Source: an uncultured Eubacterium sp. (GTDB lineage: Bacteria > Bacillota > Clostridia > Lachnospirales > Lachnospiraceae). Taken from it: DNA of 64,000 nucleotides. Shown here piece after piece: positions 8,803 to 16,879 of this stretch. The notes under the pieces are model-generated. The model was not told the DNA's origin, made no database searches, and was given only the letters and a program-made list of their open reading frames with translations. Location: assembly GCA_947384955.1 (NCBI GenBank), contig CANDJC010000001.1, forward strand, positions 99,623 to 163,622, given 5' to 3'. Both the position numbers and the translations under genes were made by a program. Within the stretch, counting starts at the first letter, position 1; every line of letters begins with the position of its first letter.

Positions 8803-11151
8803 ATGGAAAAGTTAGGAACGAAAGCAGAAACCCTCCAAAAGCTTTACGGAAAATTAAAGCATGCAGAGGTTCTTCCGCAGTTATGCTTTACAGTACAAAA
8901 GTGGGAAAGAGACAGAGAAAGCATTCTGCATGAATATGAGAAAACAGGCTGGAATCAGCCGGCTGCAGTACGGAGCAGCGCCCTGATGGAAGATACAGCA
9001 TCAGAGTCTTTTGCAGGCATATATGAATCTGTATTAAACGTAAGCGGAAGGGAAGAATTTATACATGCAGCAGAAAAAGTGATAAGCTCCTATAAAGATG
9101 GAAACCCTCAGAATCAGGTTTTGGTGCAGCCGATGCTCAGCCAGCAGCATCTCTGGGCCGGAGTAGCATTTACAATTGACCCGAATACGCTGGGCAATTA
9201 TTATGTAATCAATTACAGCACCACGGGCTCTACATCTGAGATTACATCAGGAAACAGCACGGAAAATGTTCTTTTTTATCAGTTCAAGGCTGGCGGATAT
9301 GAGGATGCGCCCTCTGAAATGAGAATGCTTTGCACAGCGCTCCGGGAGCTCGAGGACTTTTTTGGACAGGAAAATCTGGATGTGGAATTTGCATTTGCGG
9401 ATAACCGGCTTTATATTTTACAGGTAAGGACATTATGCATTCAGGGTAAGCCAGCCGGCCTGGAGCGCCAGAAAACGGAACTGCAGCGTATTGAACAGAA
9501 AATCCGTCAGCAGCAGTCGCCGAAACCGTTTTTATTTGGCAGAAAAACAATTTACAGTGTGATGACAGACTGGAACCCGGCTGAGATGATTGGCATTCGT
9601 CCGAAACCATTAGCGCTGTCTTTGTATCAGGAAATTATTACTGACAGTGTATGGGCATATCAGAGAGATAATTACGGATACCGCAACCTCAGAAGCTTTC
9701 CGCTAATGATAAACTTTGCAGGCCTTCCTTATATCGATATCCGTGTGAGCTTTAACTCCTTTATCCCGGCTGACCTGGAAGAAGAGCTGAGTGAAAAACT
9801 GGTAAATTACTATATAGACCGTCTGACTGAAAATCCCCAGAAACATGACAAAGCTGAATTTGAGATTGTATTTTCCTGTTATACACTGGACTTGCCGCAG
9901 CGGATACAGGTTTTAAAAGACTATGGTTTTACGGAAACAGAGATACAAAAGATATTAAGTGCACTCAGAAATGTAACGAATCATATTATTGATCATAAAA
10001 ACGGTCTGTGGCGGAAGGATTATGACAAAATACAGATATTAGACAAGCGTTATCAGGAAATTATGGAAAGCAGCCTGGATGATATTGCAAAAGTATACTG
10101 GCTGTTAGAAGACTGCAAGCGGTATGGAACACTTCCGTTTGCCGGGCTGGCAAGAGGGGCTTTTATTGCAGTGCAGATTTTACAGTCGCTGACAGCGTGC
10201 GGAATTATTACTAAGACTGATTACGAGCTGTTTATGAACGAGGTCAGTACGATTAGCTCAGAAATGAACACGGATTTTCGCAAAATGTCGAGGGAGGCAT
10301 TTCTGGAAAAATACGGACATCTGAGGCCTGGGACATATGATATTACTTCCATGCGGTATGACGAAGCTCCTGAGCTCTATTTTGACTGGCAAAATCAGAA
10401 TAAGGTGCCTGAACATGCGGCAAAAGATGGCAGAAGTACGTCTGAGGAATTCCGCCTTTCGCTGACGCAGCTGAATGAGCTGAAAAAGAAATTAGATGAA
10501 AACGGGCTTGCAAATGATATTCTGGAACTGATGGATTTTATTAAGAACGTAATTGAAGGACGTGAATATGGTAAATTTATGTTTACAAGAAATTTAAGCA
10601 CGGCGATTCAGTTAATGAGCAAAATCGGACAGGCAGCAGGGATATCGAAGGAAGACTGCGCGTTTATCAGCGTACGTGCATTTTATGAAATCTATGCATC
10701 AGCTATGGACGTTAAAGAGAGCCTGCTATATTCTGTACAGCGGGGCAGGCAGCAGTATGAAATAACAAAATCAATTACGCTTCCTCCGGTTATAACAAGC
10801 CCGGGTGAGGCGGTTCGGTTTTTCTATCCGGATTCGGAACCGAATTTTATTACATCAGGCAAAGCAGATGGATATACCTGTCTGCTGGAAAAAATGGACA
10901 CGGCAGCGGGTCTGGAGGGGAAGATAGTGCTGATTCCAAGTGCAGACCCTGGATATGACTGGATTTTTTCACATAAAATCAGGGGATTTATTACGATGTA
11001 TGGCGGTGCGAATTCGCATATGGCAATACGTGCCGGCGAACTGGGAATCCCGGCAGCGGTCGGTGTTGGAGAAAAACTGTTTCTGCAGTATAGAAATGCT
11101 GCATATATAGAAATTGATGCTCAGGCAAAAATGATAAAAATACTGAGATAG
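8803..11151 (+). CDS. L-glutamine kinase of phosphoramidate synthesis (Cj1418-like)
   Basis: This 782-aa protein has PEP-synthase architecture: an N-terminal PPDK-type ATP-grasp domain (AVRSSALMEDTASESFAG near residues 57-72) and a C-terminal swivelling phospho-histidine domain, GGANSHMAIRAGELGIPA, with His739. In C. jejuni a protein of this size and layout (Cj1418) phosphorylates the side-chain amide of L-glutamine with ATP, the first step of O-methyl phosphoramidate synthesis. The following five genes match the rest of that pathway, which is the main reason to prefer this call over phosphoenolpyruvate or rifampicin-phosphotransferase activity. A classical PEP-binding C-terminal TIM barrel is absent. 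Confidence 0.75.
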   Translation: MEKLGTKAETLQKLYGKLKHAEVLPQLCFTVQKWERDRESILHEYEKTGWNQPAAVRSSALMEDTASESFAGIYESVLNVSGREEFIHAAEKVISSYKDGNPQNQVLVQPMLSQQHLWAGVAFTIDPNTLGNYYVINYSTTGSTSEITSGNSTENVLFYQFKAGGYEDAPSEMRMLCTALRELEDFFGQENLDVEFAFADNRLYILQVRTLCIQGKPAGLERQKTELQRIEQKIRQQQSPKPFLFGRKTIYSVMTDWNPAEMIGIRPKPLALSLYQEIITDSVWAYQRDNYGYRNLRSFPLMINFAGLPYIDIRVSFNSFIPADLEEELSEKLVNYYIDRLTENPQKHDKAEFEIVFSCYTLDLPQRIQVLKDYGFTETEIQKILSALRNVTNHIIDHKNGLWRKDYDKIQILDKRYQEIMESSLDDIAKVYWLLEDCKRYGTLPFAGLARGAFIAVQILQSLTACGIITKTDYELFMNEVSTISSEMNTDFRKMSREAFLEKYGHLRPGTYDITSMRYDEAPELYFDWQNQNKVPEHAAKDGRSTSEEFRLSLTQLNELKKKLDENGLANDILELMDFIKNVIEGREYGKFMFTRNLSTAIQLMSKIGQAAGISKEDCAFISVRAFYEIYASAMDVKESLLYSVQRGRQQYEITKSITLPPVITSPGEAVRFFYPDSEPNFITSGKADGYTCLLEKMDTAAGLEGKIVLIPSADPGYDWIFSHKIRGFITMYGGANSHMAIRAGELGIPAAVGVGEKLFLQYRNAAYIEIDAQAKMIKILR

Positions 11152-11258
11152 CAAGGTTTTTGTGGATTTCAATTTTTGGCGGTTAAGGCATAGAATCGAA
11201 AAATAAAAGGTATACATTCATCATTGTATAAAAAATATTTTTAGAAAGGAAATTAAAA

Positions 11259-12024
11259 ATGAAGCATGGAGATTTTACAGAACTGGCAAAATATTATACA
11301 AATCGGCCAGGATACTCAAAAACCGTATTAGAGTGTTTGAAAAACCATATTTTTAACTGTACGGGTGAAGGCAGAGTAGCAGATATTGGAGCAGGAACAG
11401 GCAAGCTGACAGAAAATTTAGCTGAACTGGGCCTTGGCGGTTATGCAGTTGAACCAAATAAGGCAATGCGCGCAGAAGCATCTGATTCTCTGGGGGGGGG
11501 TATTTTCCTGGTCAGAAGGTTCTGCGGAAGCTACAGGGCTTGCAGATAACAGCGTATGCTGGGCACTGATGGGTTCTTCTTTTCACTGGGCAGACAGCGA
11601 ACTGGCAGTAAAAGAATTTTACAGGATACTGGTTCCGGGCGGGTTTTTCACTGCCATCTGGAATCCGAGAAATATAGAATCCAGTGAACTGCATCAAAGT
11701 ATTGAGGATGCTGTATATGAAGAAATTCCAGGCATGCACCGGGTTTCCTCGGGAAGAAAAATTACATCGCAGGAGATGGCGGCAAAGCTGCTTTATGGAG
11801 GATATTTTAAAGATATCCTGTTTATGGAGGCTCCGCACAAGGAGTCTATGACAAAAGAAAGATACATGAATACATGGAAATCAGTGAATGATATTCAGGT
11901 ACAGGCAGGGGAAGAAGGATTTCAGAGAATTCTGGATAAAATCTGGGAGATTATAAAAGAATATGATGAGATAGAAGTTCCATATCTTTCAAGAGCATGG
12001 ACTGTTCAAAGCTGTAAGAAGTGA
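11259..12024 (+). pseudogene. SAM-dependent methyltransferase, frameshifted at a G9 tract (probably phase-variable, OFF)
   Basis: The ATG at 11259 after GAAAGGAA opens a class I methyltransferase with the SAM loop VADIGAGTGKLTE. Translation runs into the wrong frame at nine Gs (11492-11500) and stops at 11549. The rest of the protein continues in the +1 frame to 12024, without its own plausible start. With eight Gs the joined product aligns with the neighbour at 12200 across the junction (SLGGVFSWSEGSAEATGL against QYENVQWFEGVGEHTGM), so G8 is the ON form of about 254 aa. By position and family it corresponds to the methyltransferases of the C. jejuni MeOPN locus (Cj1419/Cj1420). A sequencing error in the homopolymer is the alternative. 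Confidence 0.75.
11492..11500 (+). repeat. poly-G tract (G9) inside methyltransferase gene
   Basis: Nine consecutive Gs sit within the coding part of the methyltransferase. The observed length puts the gene out of frame; loss of one G, or gain of two, restores it. Tracts of this kind are the classical slipped-strand contingency switch in Campylobacter capsule genes. Confidence 0.8.
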
Positions 12025-12199
12025 TGAGCTAAGTGCAATGTTAAAATGGAACAGGCGGTTTCAGTTTTGACGGAAGCATTCATGTTTATAGAATAGTTCT
12101 GTTGGAATTGTCTGCAATTCTTTCTTAATTATATCCTTCAGATACCTTTCAGACAGACCTGTACGTATCGAAGGCATATTAAGAAAGGAATAAACAGAA

Positions 12200-12949
12200 A
12201 TGAAAACAGAATGGGATTACACAGAATTAGCAGAAGCATATTTAAAACGCCCGGATTATGCGCAGGACGCAATTGATAAGATGTTAAAAACAGCAGATAT
12301 GCAAAAAGGCGGCAGTGCCTGTGACGTAGGCGCAGGTGCAGCGCATCTGACCTTAAAGCTGGCAGAGTACGGCCTGAATGTCTGTGCAGTAGAGCCGAAT
12401 GATGCGATGCGTGCAAACGGAATCCGCCGCACAAGCCAGTATGAAAATGTCCAATGGTTTGAAGGAGTCGGGGAACATACCGGTATGGAGGACAGTAAAT
12501 TCGATCTTGTGACATTCGGCTCATCTTTCAATGTCTGTGACCGTCAGGAAGCGCTGAAGGAAACAAAGCGAATTTTAAAGTCTGGCGGATGGTTTGCATG
12601 CATGTGGAATCACAGGGATTTAAACGACCCTCTGCAGAACGAAATTGAAACTATTTTAAAGGCAGAAATCGAAGGCTACAGCTATGGGACAAGACGTGAA
12701 GACCAGACGGATGTGATTAACCAGAGCGGTTTATTTCGGGATGTGGTTTATATAGAAGGCACAGTGCTGCATGAGATTCTGGCAGAGGATTTTATTGAAG
12801 GATGGAAATCTCACGGCACACTGCAGCGTCAGTCAAAAGATAAATTTGATGATATCAATCAAAAAATACGCCAGGCTGTGGAAGCTAAGGGCAAAACTTA
12901 TATTAAAGTGCCGTATACAACGAGAATCTGGATGGCTCAGGTAAAATAA
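12200..12949 (+). CDS. SAM-dependent methyltransferase of phosphoramidate cluster (Cj1419/Cj1420-like)
   Basis: This 249-aa class I methyltransferase is a paralogue of the frameshifted gene upstream. The SAM loop is ACDVGAGAAHLTLKLAEYG near residues 38-56, then CAVEPNDAMR and VTFGSSFNVCD follow. In C. jejuni two such enzymes lie beside the glutamine kinase and are thought to methylate the phosphoramidate group, giving the O-methyl form. The start ATG 12200 follows AAGAAAGGAA. The 175-bp gap before it contains a weak promoter-like TTGACG-16-TAGAAT (12067-12094), so this gene could be expressed even when the first methyltransferase is OFF. Confidence 0.75.
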   Translation: MKTEWDYTELAEAYLKRPDYAQDAIDKMLKTADMQKGGSACDVGAGAAHLTLKLAEYGLNVCAVEPNDAMRANGIRRTSQYENVQWFEGVGEHTGMEDSKFDLVTFGSSFNVCDRQEALKETKRILKSGGWFACMWNHRDLNDPLQNEIETILKAEIEGYSYGTRREDQTDVINQSGLFRDVVYIEGTVLHEILAEDFIEGWKSHGTLQRQSKDKFDDINQKIRQAVEAKGKTYIKVPYTTRIWMAQVK

Positions 12950-12964
12950 AACAGGTATCAGGTT

Positions 12965-13573
12965 ATGAAAATAGTATTTTATACACAGAGAGTAGAAGTA
13001 ATAGAGAGCTATGGCGAACGAAGGGACTGTGCAGACCAGAATATTCCGCGTTTTATTGAAGCATGCGGATATCTCCCGGTTCCGGTTCCGAATAACTGGG
13101 AGATTTCAAAACAGATGCTGCAGCAGCTTCAGCCGTCCGGAATTATGTTTACAGGGGGAAACAGTCTTGTAAAGTATGGCGGAAATGCGCCGGAGAGAGA
13201 CCGTATGGAGCAAAATATGCTGGATTTCGCTTTGCATCACGACATTCCGGTGTATGGATTTTGCAGAGGCATGCAGGTAATTGCAGATTATTTTGGCTGT
13301 GAGCTGAAGGAGGTTCAGGGACATGTGGCAGTGCAGCATAAGGTTACCGGAAAATTAGGAACGGTAAGTGTAAACAGCTATCATAATCAGGCATGTCTTC
13401 TGGTGCAGCCTCCTTTAGAAGCCCTTGCAAAAAGCGAAGACGGGATAATCGAAGCGCTCTGTTATCCGCAAAAGTCTGTTTTGGGAACAATGTGGCATCC
13501 TGAGCGGGAAAATCCTTTTAAAAATCAGGATATCCAAATGGTAAAAAACATATTTGAAAGAGTGGCAGGATAA
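12965..13573 (+). CDS. gamma-glutamyl-CDP-amidate hydrolase (class I amidotransferase fold, Cj1417-like)
   Basis: This 202-aa peptidase C26/class I glutamine-amidotransferase-like protein carries the nucleophile elbow GFCRGMQ (Cys100) and the histidine-glutamate pair in WHPERENPF (His178, Glu180). In the MeOPN pathway a protein of this family (Cj1417) releases L-glutamate from gamma-glutamyl-CDP-phosphoramidate, leaving CDP-amidate. It lies 15 bp after the methyltransferase and 29 bp before the cytidylyltransferase. The family also contains gamma-glutamyl-GABA hydrolases, so the specific call rests on the neighbourhood. Confidence 0.78.
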   Translation: MKIVFYTQRVEVIESYGERRDCADQNIPRFIEACGYLPVPVPNNWEISKQMLQQLQPSGIMFTGGNSLVKYGGNAPERDRMEQNMLDFALHHDIPVYGFCRGMQVIADYFGCELKEVQGHVAVQHKVTGKLGTVSVNSYHNQACLLVQPPLEALAKSEDGIIEALCYPQKSVLGTMWHPERENPFKNQDIQMVKNIFERVAG

Positions 13574-13602
13574 ATACACTGTAAAATTGGAAGGGGAGCA
13601 GA

Positions 13603-14382
13603 ATGAAAGTAATTATATTAGCTGCAGGGCAGGGAACCAGGCTAAGGCCGATGACGGATGACAGGCCGAAGTGTATGGTAACGGTAAACAAAAAGAGTAT
13701 TTTAGAACGCCAGTTAGATACGATGTATGCCTGTGGCATTCAGGAAAAGGATATTACGATTGTATCTGGATACTGCAGCCATGTATTAGCTGAAAGATTT
13801 AAAAATACAAATATCATCATCATTGTAAATGAATCATATGAAACAACAAATATGGTCTGCTCGCTGATGTGTGCAAAAGAGCTGATGGAATCAGAGGATG
13901 ACATCATTATTTCTTATGGAGACATTATATATCATACAGCTGTATTTCAAAAGATTCTGGAAGTACAGGATGATATGTCAGTCATCGTGGACGACGGATG
14001 GTATGAATACTGGGCGAAACGGTGTGAAAATCCTCTGGATGATGCAGAAACTCTTCGGTATGACAAAGACAGCTGGCTGCTGGAAATCGGTCAGAAAACT
14101 TCAGATATCACAAAGGTCCAGTCACAGTATATCGGACTGATGCGTTTTAAAAATGACGGTTTAAAAGCCCTTTTATCTTTAAGTGCAGAAGCGGAAAAAA
14201 GAAGCAGGCAGGGAGAGCCTCTTTGGAGGACAGACCGAAACTATCATAAAATGTATATGACAGATTTGCTGCAGGGACTGATTGATGAAGGAGCGAAACT
14301 GCGGGCAGTGCATATTCAGCGCGGATGGTTTGAAATTGATGACTGTGACGACTTAAAGCTGGCAGAAAAGGAACTGGGCTAA
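13603..14382 (+). CDS. CTP:phosphoglutamine cytidylyltransferase (Cj1416-like)
   Basis: This 259-aa nucleotidyltransferase of the LicC/phosphocholine-cytidylyltransferase type starts with LAAGQGTRLRPMTDDRPKCM and has a metal-binding aspartate in SYGDIIY near residue 107. In the MeOPN route it would couple CTP with L-glutamine phosphate to give a CDP-linked phosphoramidate and pyrophosphate. The start follows GAAGGGGAG. Outside this context the domain would be called a choline-phosphate or sugar-phosphate cytidylyltransferase; the kinase, hydrolase and APS-kinase-like neighbours favour the phosphoglutamine role. Confidence 0.78.
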   Translation: MKVIILAAGQGTRLRPMTDDRPKCMVTVNKKSILERQLDTMYACGIQEKDITIVSGYCSHVLAERFKNTNIIIIVNESYETTNMVCSLMCAKELMESEDDIIISYGDIIYHTAVFQKILEVQDDMSVIVDDGWYEYWAKRCENPLDDAETLRYDKDSWLLEIGQKTSDITKVQSQYIGLMRFKNDGLKALLSLSAEAEKRSRQGEPLWRTDRNYHKMYMTDLLQGLIDEGAKLRAVHIQRGWFEIDDCDDLKLAEKELG

Positions 14383-14385
14383 ACA

Positions 14386-14904
14386 ATGCAGAAGAATACG
14401 GTTTATTGGATTACAGGTCTTTCCGGTGCGGGAAAAACTACAATCGGAGAATTATTTTATAAGAAAATAAAAGAAAAATATCCGAATACCGTTTTCTTTG
14501 ACGGTGATACACTGCGGGAAGTGTTTGGCGGATGCTTTGGATATTCAGAAGAAGAACGGCGAAAGTGTGCCATGTGTTATGCGAGGCTGTGTGCTATGCT
14601 GCAAAAACAGGGAATGAATGTCATCTGCTGCACGATTTCGATGTTTGACAGTGTACGGAAATGGAATCGGGAGAATATTGGCCATTATAAAGAAATCTAT
14701 GTCAAAGTGTCGCCAGACACGCTCAGAGAAAGAGACCAGAAAGGCTTGTACAGCGGTGTGACAAAAGAAAAACAAAAAGAAGTGGTTGGCATACATGTAG
14801 ATTTTGAAGAGCCTAAGCAGCCGGATTTGATTCTTATCAACGACGGAGACAGGACCCCGCAGGAGCAGGTAATGAAAATGCTGGAGACATTGAACTGTAT
14901 CTGA
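14386..14904 (+). CDS. CDP-amidate kinase (APS-kinase fold, Cj1415-like)
   Basis: This 172-aa P-loop kinase of the adenylylsulfate kinase family has Walker A GLSGAGKTTI near residues 11-20 and FFDGDTLREVFGG near residue 38. No sulfate-assimilation genes are nearby. In C. jejuni the equivalent enzyme (Cj1415) phosphorylates the 3'-hydroxyl of CDP-amidate, producing the likely donor for later transfer. It starts 3 bp after the cytidylyltransferase stop, indicating coupling. No recognisable MeOPN transferase (Cj1421/Cj1422 type) follows within the window. Confidence 0.78.
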   Translation: MQKNTVYWITGLSGAGKTTIGELFYKKIKEKYPNTVFFDGDTLREVFGGCFGYSEEERRKCAMCYARLCAMLQKQGMNVICCTISMFDSVRKWNRENIGHYKEIYVKVSPDTLRERDQKGLYSGVTKEKQKEVVGIHVDFEEPKQPDLILINDGDRTPQEQVMKMLETLNCI

Positions 14905-14937
14905 GCGGGTTTGCAGCAGACATAAGAGAGAGGGGGA

Positions 14938-15060
14938 ATGGAGATGTTAGCATTTCTCAGTGAGGATTTATCTTTTACATGGGATGTATTAAAGATTGCA
15001 GTGATTTTGAAAGCGGTCTGGTGCCTGATGCACGCAGTATATAAACGCTGTTTTCAATAA
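14938..15060 (+). CDS. small hydrophobic protein, 40 aa, end of phosphoramidate operon
   Basis: ATG 14938, or the second ATG two codons later, follows GAGAGAGGGGG. The 40-aa product has a hydrophobic middle (VLKIAVILKAVWCLMHAVY) and a basic end, consistent with one membrane helix. It follows the kinase by 33 bp. Like the 43-aa ORF at 6828 it is a short one-helix protein bordering this region. I do not recognise a family. Confidence 0.4.
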   Translation: MEMLAFLSEDLSFTWDVLKIAVILKAVWCLMHAVYKRCFQ

Positions 15061-15132
15061 TTGCATGGGAACGGTCGTCGAATGGAACGTTTTGAAGAAT
15101 ACCTATGCAGAATCATTTGCGATAATTCAGCT

Positions 15133-15226
15133 GGGAGTGTCAGAATTTCTGTGAATTATTTCAAAAAATACCTATAATCAGAAATTTTGCGAAATCTTTG
15201 CACAGAAATGAAATTCTGACACTCCC
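15133..15226. mobile_element. MITE-like element with IS256-type ends
   Basis: A 17-bp perfect inverted repeat (GGGAGTGTCAGAATTTC and its complement) bounds about 94 bp without an ORF. The GTGTCAGAA ends resemble those of IS256/Mutator-family insertion sequences. No clean target-site duplication is visible. A diverged half copy of the same end lies at 16751-16770. The remaining 15227-15335 gap holds an AT-rich imperfect hairpin that might end the convergent transcripts. Confidence 0.5.
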
Positions 15227-15335
15227 AAAGCTGTTGTTTTCTGGCAGAAATAGTTTAAAAAAGTTATGCATGAAACAGCCACAGCCTTATAAGAAATGGT
15301 ATTATAAAAAATATTTCTATAAGGTATCATTTCGT

Positions 15336-16319
15336 TTATGAAACAGAGTTCAGCAGTTTAACTGGATTCTCATCATTCAGCTGCATAATTTCGATATCAA
15401 GCGAATCTATTTTATTCTGTACATATATATTGTCATATCCTCCATGTACGGTTTTCCTTTTCAAATCCGCAATATGGCGCAGCATTTGTACAGCATCCAG
15501 GTTCTCATGCTCTAAATGAGCCCTCAGGCAGACATTTACCCCATAAGAATACATCTGCAGCAGTTCATATTCAACAGCTGGACGGATACCTTTGTAATTT
15601 GGAAGCGGGCTGGTTTTCTGGTATATGTGCGTTATTGCTTCGCAGATGTTATGGTAGTATTTATCTGTCTGAATGATTTTGGAGGCAGAATCGGGCTGAT
15701 TTCGGTAAAAATAGAGGATTTCTTTTACAGTTCCGATGGAGCCGGCTGTTGCATACAGGTAAGTGATAAAATCTGCATCCTCTAATATTACATTCTGCCG
15801 GAAACGCAGCTGCCTGTCTTCAAACAGACTTCTGCGGTATAGCTTGCTGAATACATATCCGCCGCTTACAATAAGCTCCATGCGTTTCGGGCTGGTCAGC
15901 TGTCCGGTACAGTCGTCGGATGTATGCAGCAGTGCAGAATCATTATCCTGCATATAATAACCGCAGTCAATGACATCATATCCGCTGGCATCTGCAGCCT
16001 GGTACAGTTTTTCATACATTGTTACATCAGCAAGGTCGTCGCTGTCCACAAAACCGATATACTCTCCCTCGGATGCTTCAATACCAAGATTTCTTGCACC
16101 TCCCGGCCCGAGGTTTTTAGGAGAATCTATGATACGGACGAGCTGCGGAAACTGTGTCCGGCATTGTTCCATAACAGCCAGACTGTTATCTGTCGAGGCA
16201 TCATTGACCAGAATAAGCTCGACAGGCTCCAGTGTCTGGTGCGTAAGATTACCAAGACATTCTGCAAGAATGCGGGAACGGTTATATATAGGAACGATAA
16301 TGCTTACTTTCTTTTTCAT
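15336..16319 (-). CDS. family 2 glycosyltransferase
   Basis: A 327-aa GT-A glycosyltransferase that would transfer a sugar from a nucleotide donor to a surface polymer or protein. The GT2 signature is complete: VSIIVPIYNRSRIL at the N-terminus, LILVNDASTDNS, the GPGGARNLGIE block, and the metal-binding YIGFVDSDDLA near residue 93. The start ATG at 16319 follows AAGGACT on the minus strand. It is transcribed toward the phosphoramidate operon and is separated from it by the MITE-like element. Donor and acceptor cannot be inferred. Confidence 0.88.
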   Translation of the reverse strand: MKKKVSIIVPIYNRSRILAECLGNLTHQTLEPVELILVNDASTDNSLAVMEQCRTQFPQLVRIIDSPKNLGPGGARNLGIEASEGEYIGFVDSDDLADVTMYEKLYQAADASGYDVIDCGYYMQDNDSALLHTSDDCTGQLTSPKRMELIVSGGYVFSKLYRRSLFEDRQLRFRQNVILEDADFITYLYATAGSIGTVKEILYFYRNQPDSASKIIQTDKYYHNICEAITHIYQKTSPLPNYKGIRPAVEYELLQMYSYGVNVCLRAHLEHENLDAVQMLRHIADLKRKTVHGGYDNIYVQNKIDSLDIEIMQLNDENPVKLLNSVS

Positions 16320-16484
16320 AATGGGAGTCCTTTATTAATATGAGATTTTTACTGTTACAGGAATGTAATTTTTATTGTGGTTTTTGCTGTTTTTACATAT
16401 ATGTTAAATATAGCATATTATACAGCGGTATGCAAATGAAACGGCTGTCAAACTGGTATTTTTCATATTTGGAATGGAATCTGA

Positions 16485-16513
16485 TAGACTTTGCCTGTAA
16501 GCTATGCTATACT
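16485..16513 (+). promoter_or_regulatory. promoter TAGACT-17-TATACT before an Uma2 remnant
   Basis: The boxes and spacing are identical to a promoter at 22260-22288, and both are followed by short upstream leaders. Here it precedes a degraded Uma2-like reading frame. Confidence 0.4.
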
Positions 16514-16627
16514 GGTTAAAAATTAAATAAAGTTTCAAGGAATACGAAAGTCTATAATGGCAGCATTCTTTTATATACTGCAGTAATCGCAATAATAGCG
16601 AAAAGCAGCCAGAAAGCGGGGAATACC

Positions 16628-16711
16628 ATGCATGCAGCATTCAGCGGGAATAAAATCTATACAATCGAAGACATCTATGCATTAAGGAGAGTCAGATTTT
16701 TCTTGCAATGA
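16628..16711 (+). pseudogene. remnant of Uma2-family endonuclease N-terminus
   Basis: A 27-codon frame reads ...KIYTIEDIYALRRVRF before a stop. KxYTIEDIYALPEGxRAELIDG is, from memory, the usual start of Uma2 (DUF820) restriction-endonuclease-like proteins, so this looks like a truncated copy that lost everything after the first block. The rest of the 16320-16879 gap holds only the promoter and the half transposon end at 16751-16770. Confidence 0.45.
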
Positions 16712-16879
16712 TTTACAAAAGGCCTGGTTCAAAGGCATCTAAATAAAACACACAGAAATTCTGACGCTCCGGCAGTTCAGAAAGTGCACTGCATTTATGA
16801 ACATTCAGGCATCGTACACGCGGCTCTGTCACAATCTAATTACAGTCAGTCTGCAGCATTATTAAACGTGTGTAAGGCC

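Noticed and set aside
8803-11151. Phosphoenolpyruvate synthase
   Set aside because: The PEP-binding C-terminal barrel is missing, and the neighbours point to glutamine phosphorylation.
11434-12024. Separate methyltransferase gene starting at 11434
   Set aside because: It lacks the SAM loop and a ribosome binding site; it is the downstream part of the gene beginning at 11259, displaced by the G9 tract.
14386-14904. Adenylylsulfate kinase of sulfate assimilation
   Set aside because: No sulfurylase or reductase genes are nearby, and the five upstream genes match the phosphoramidate pathway.
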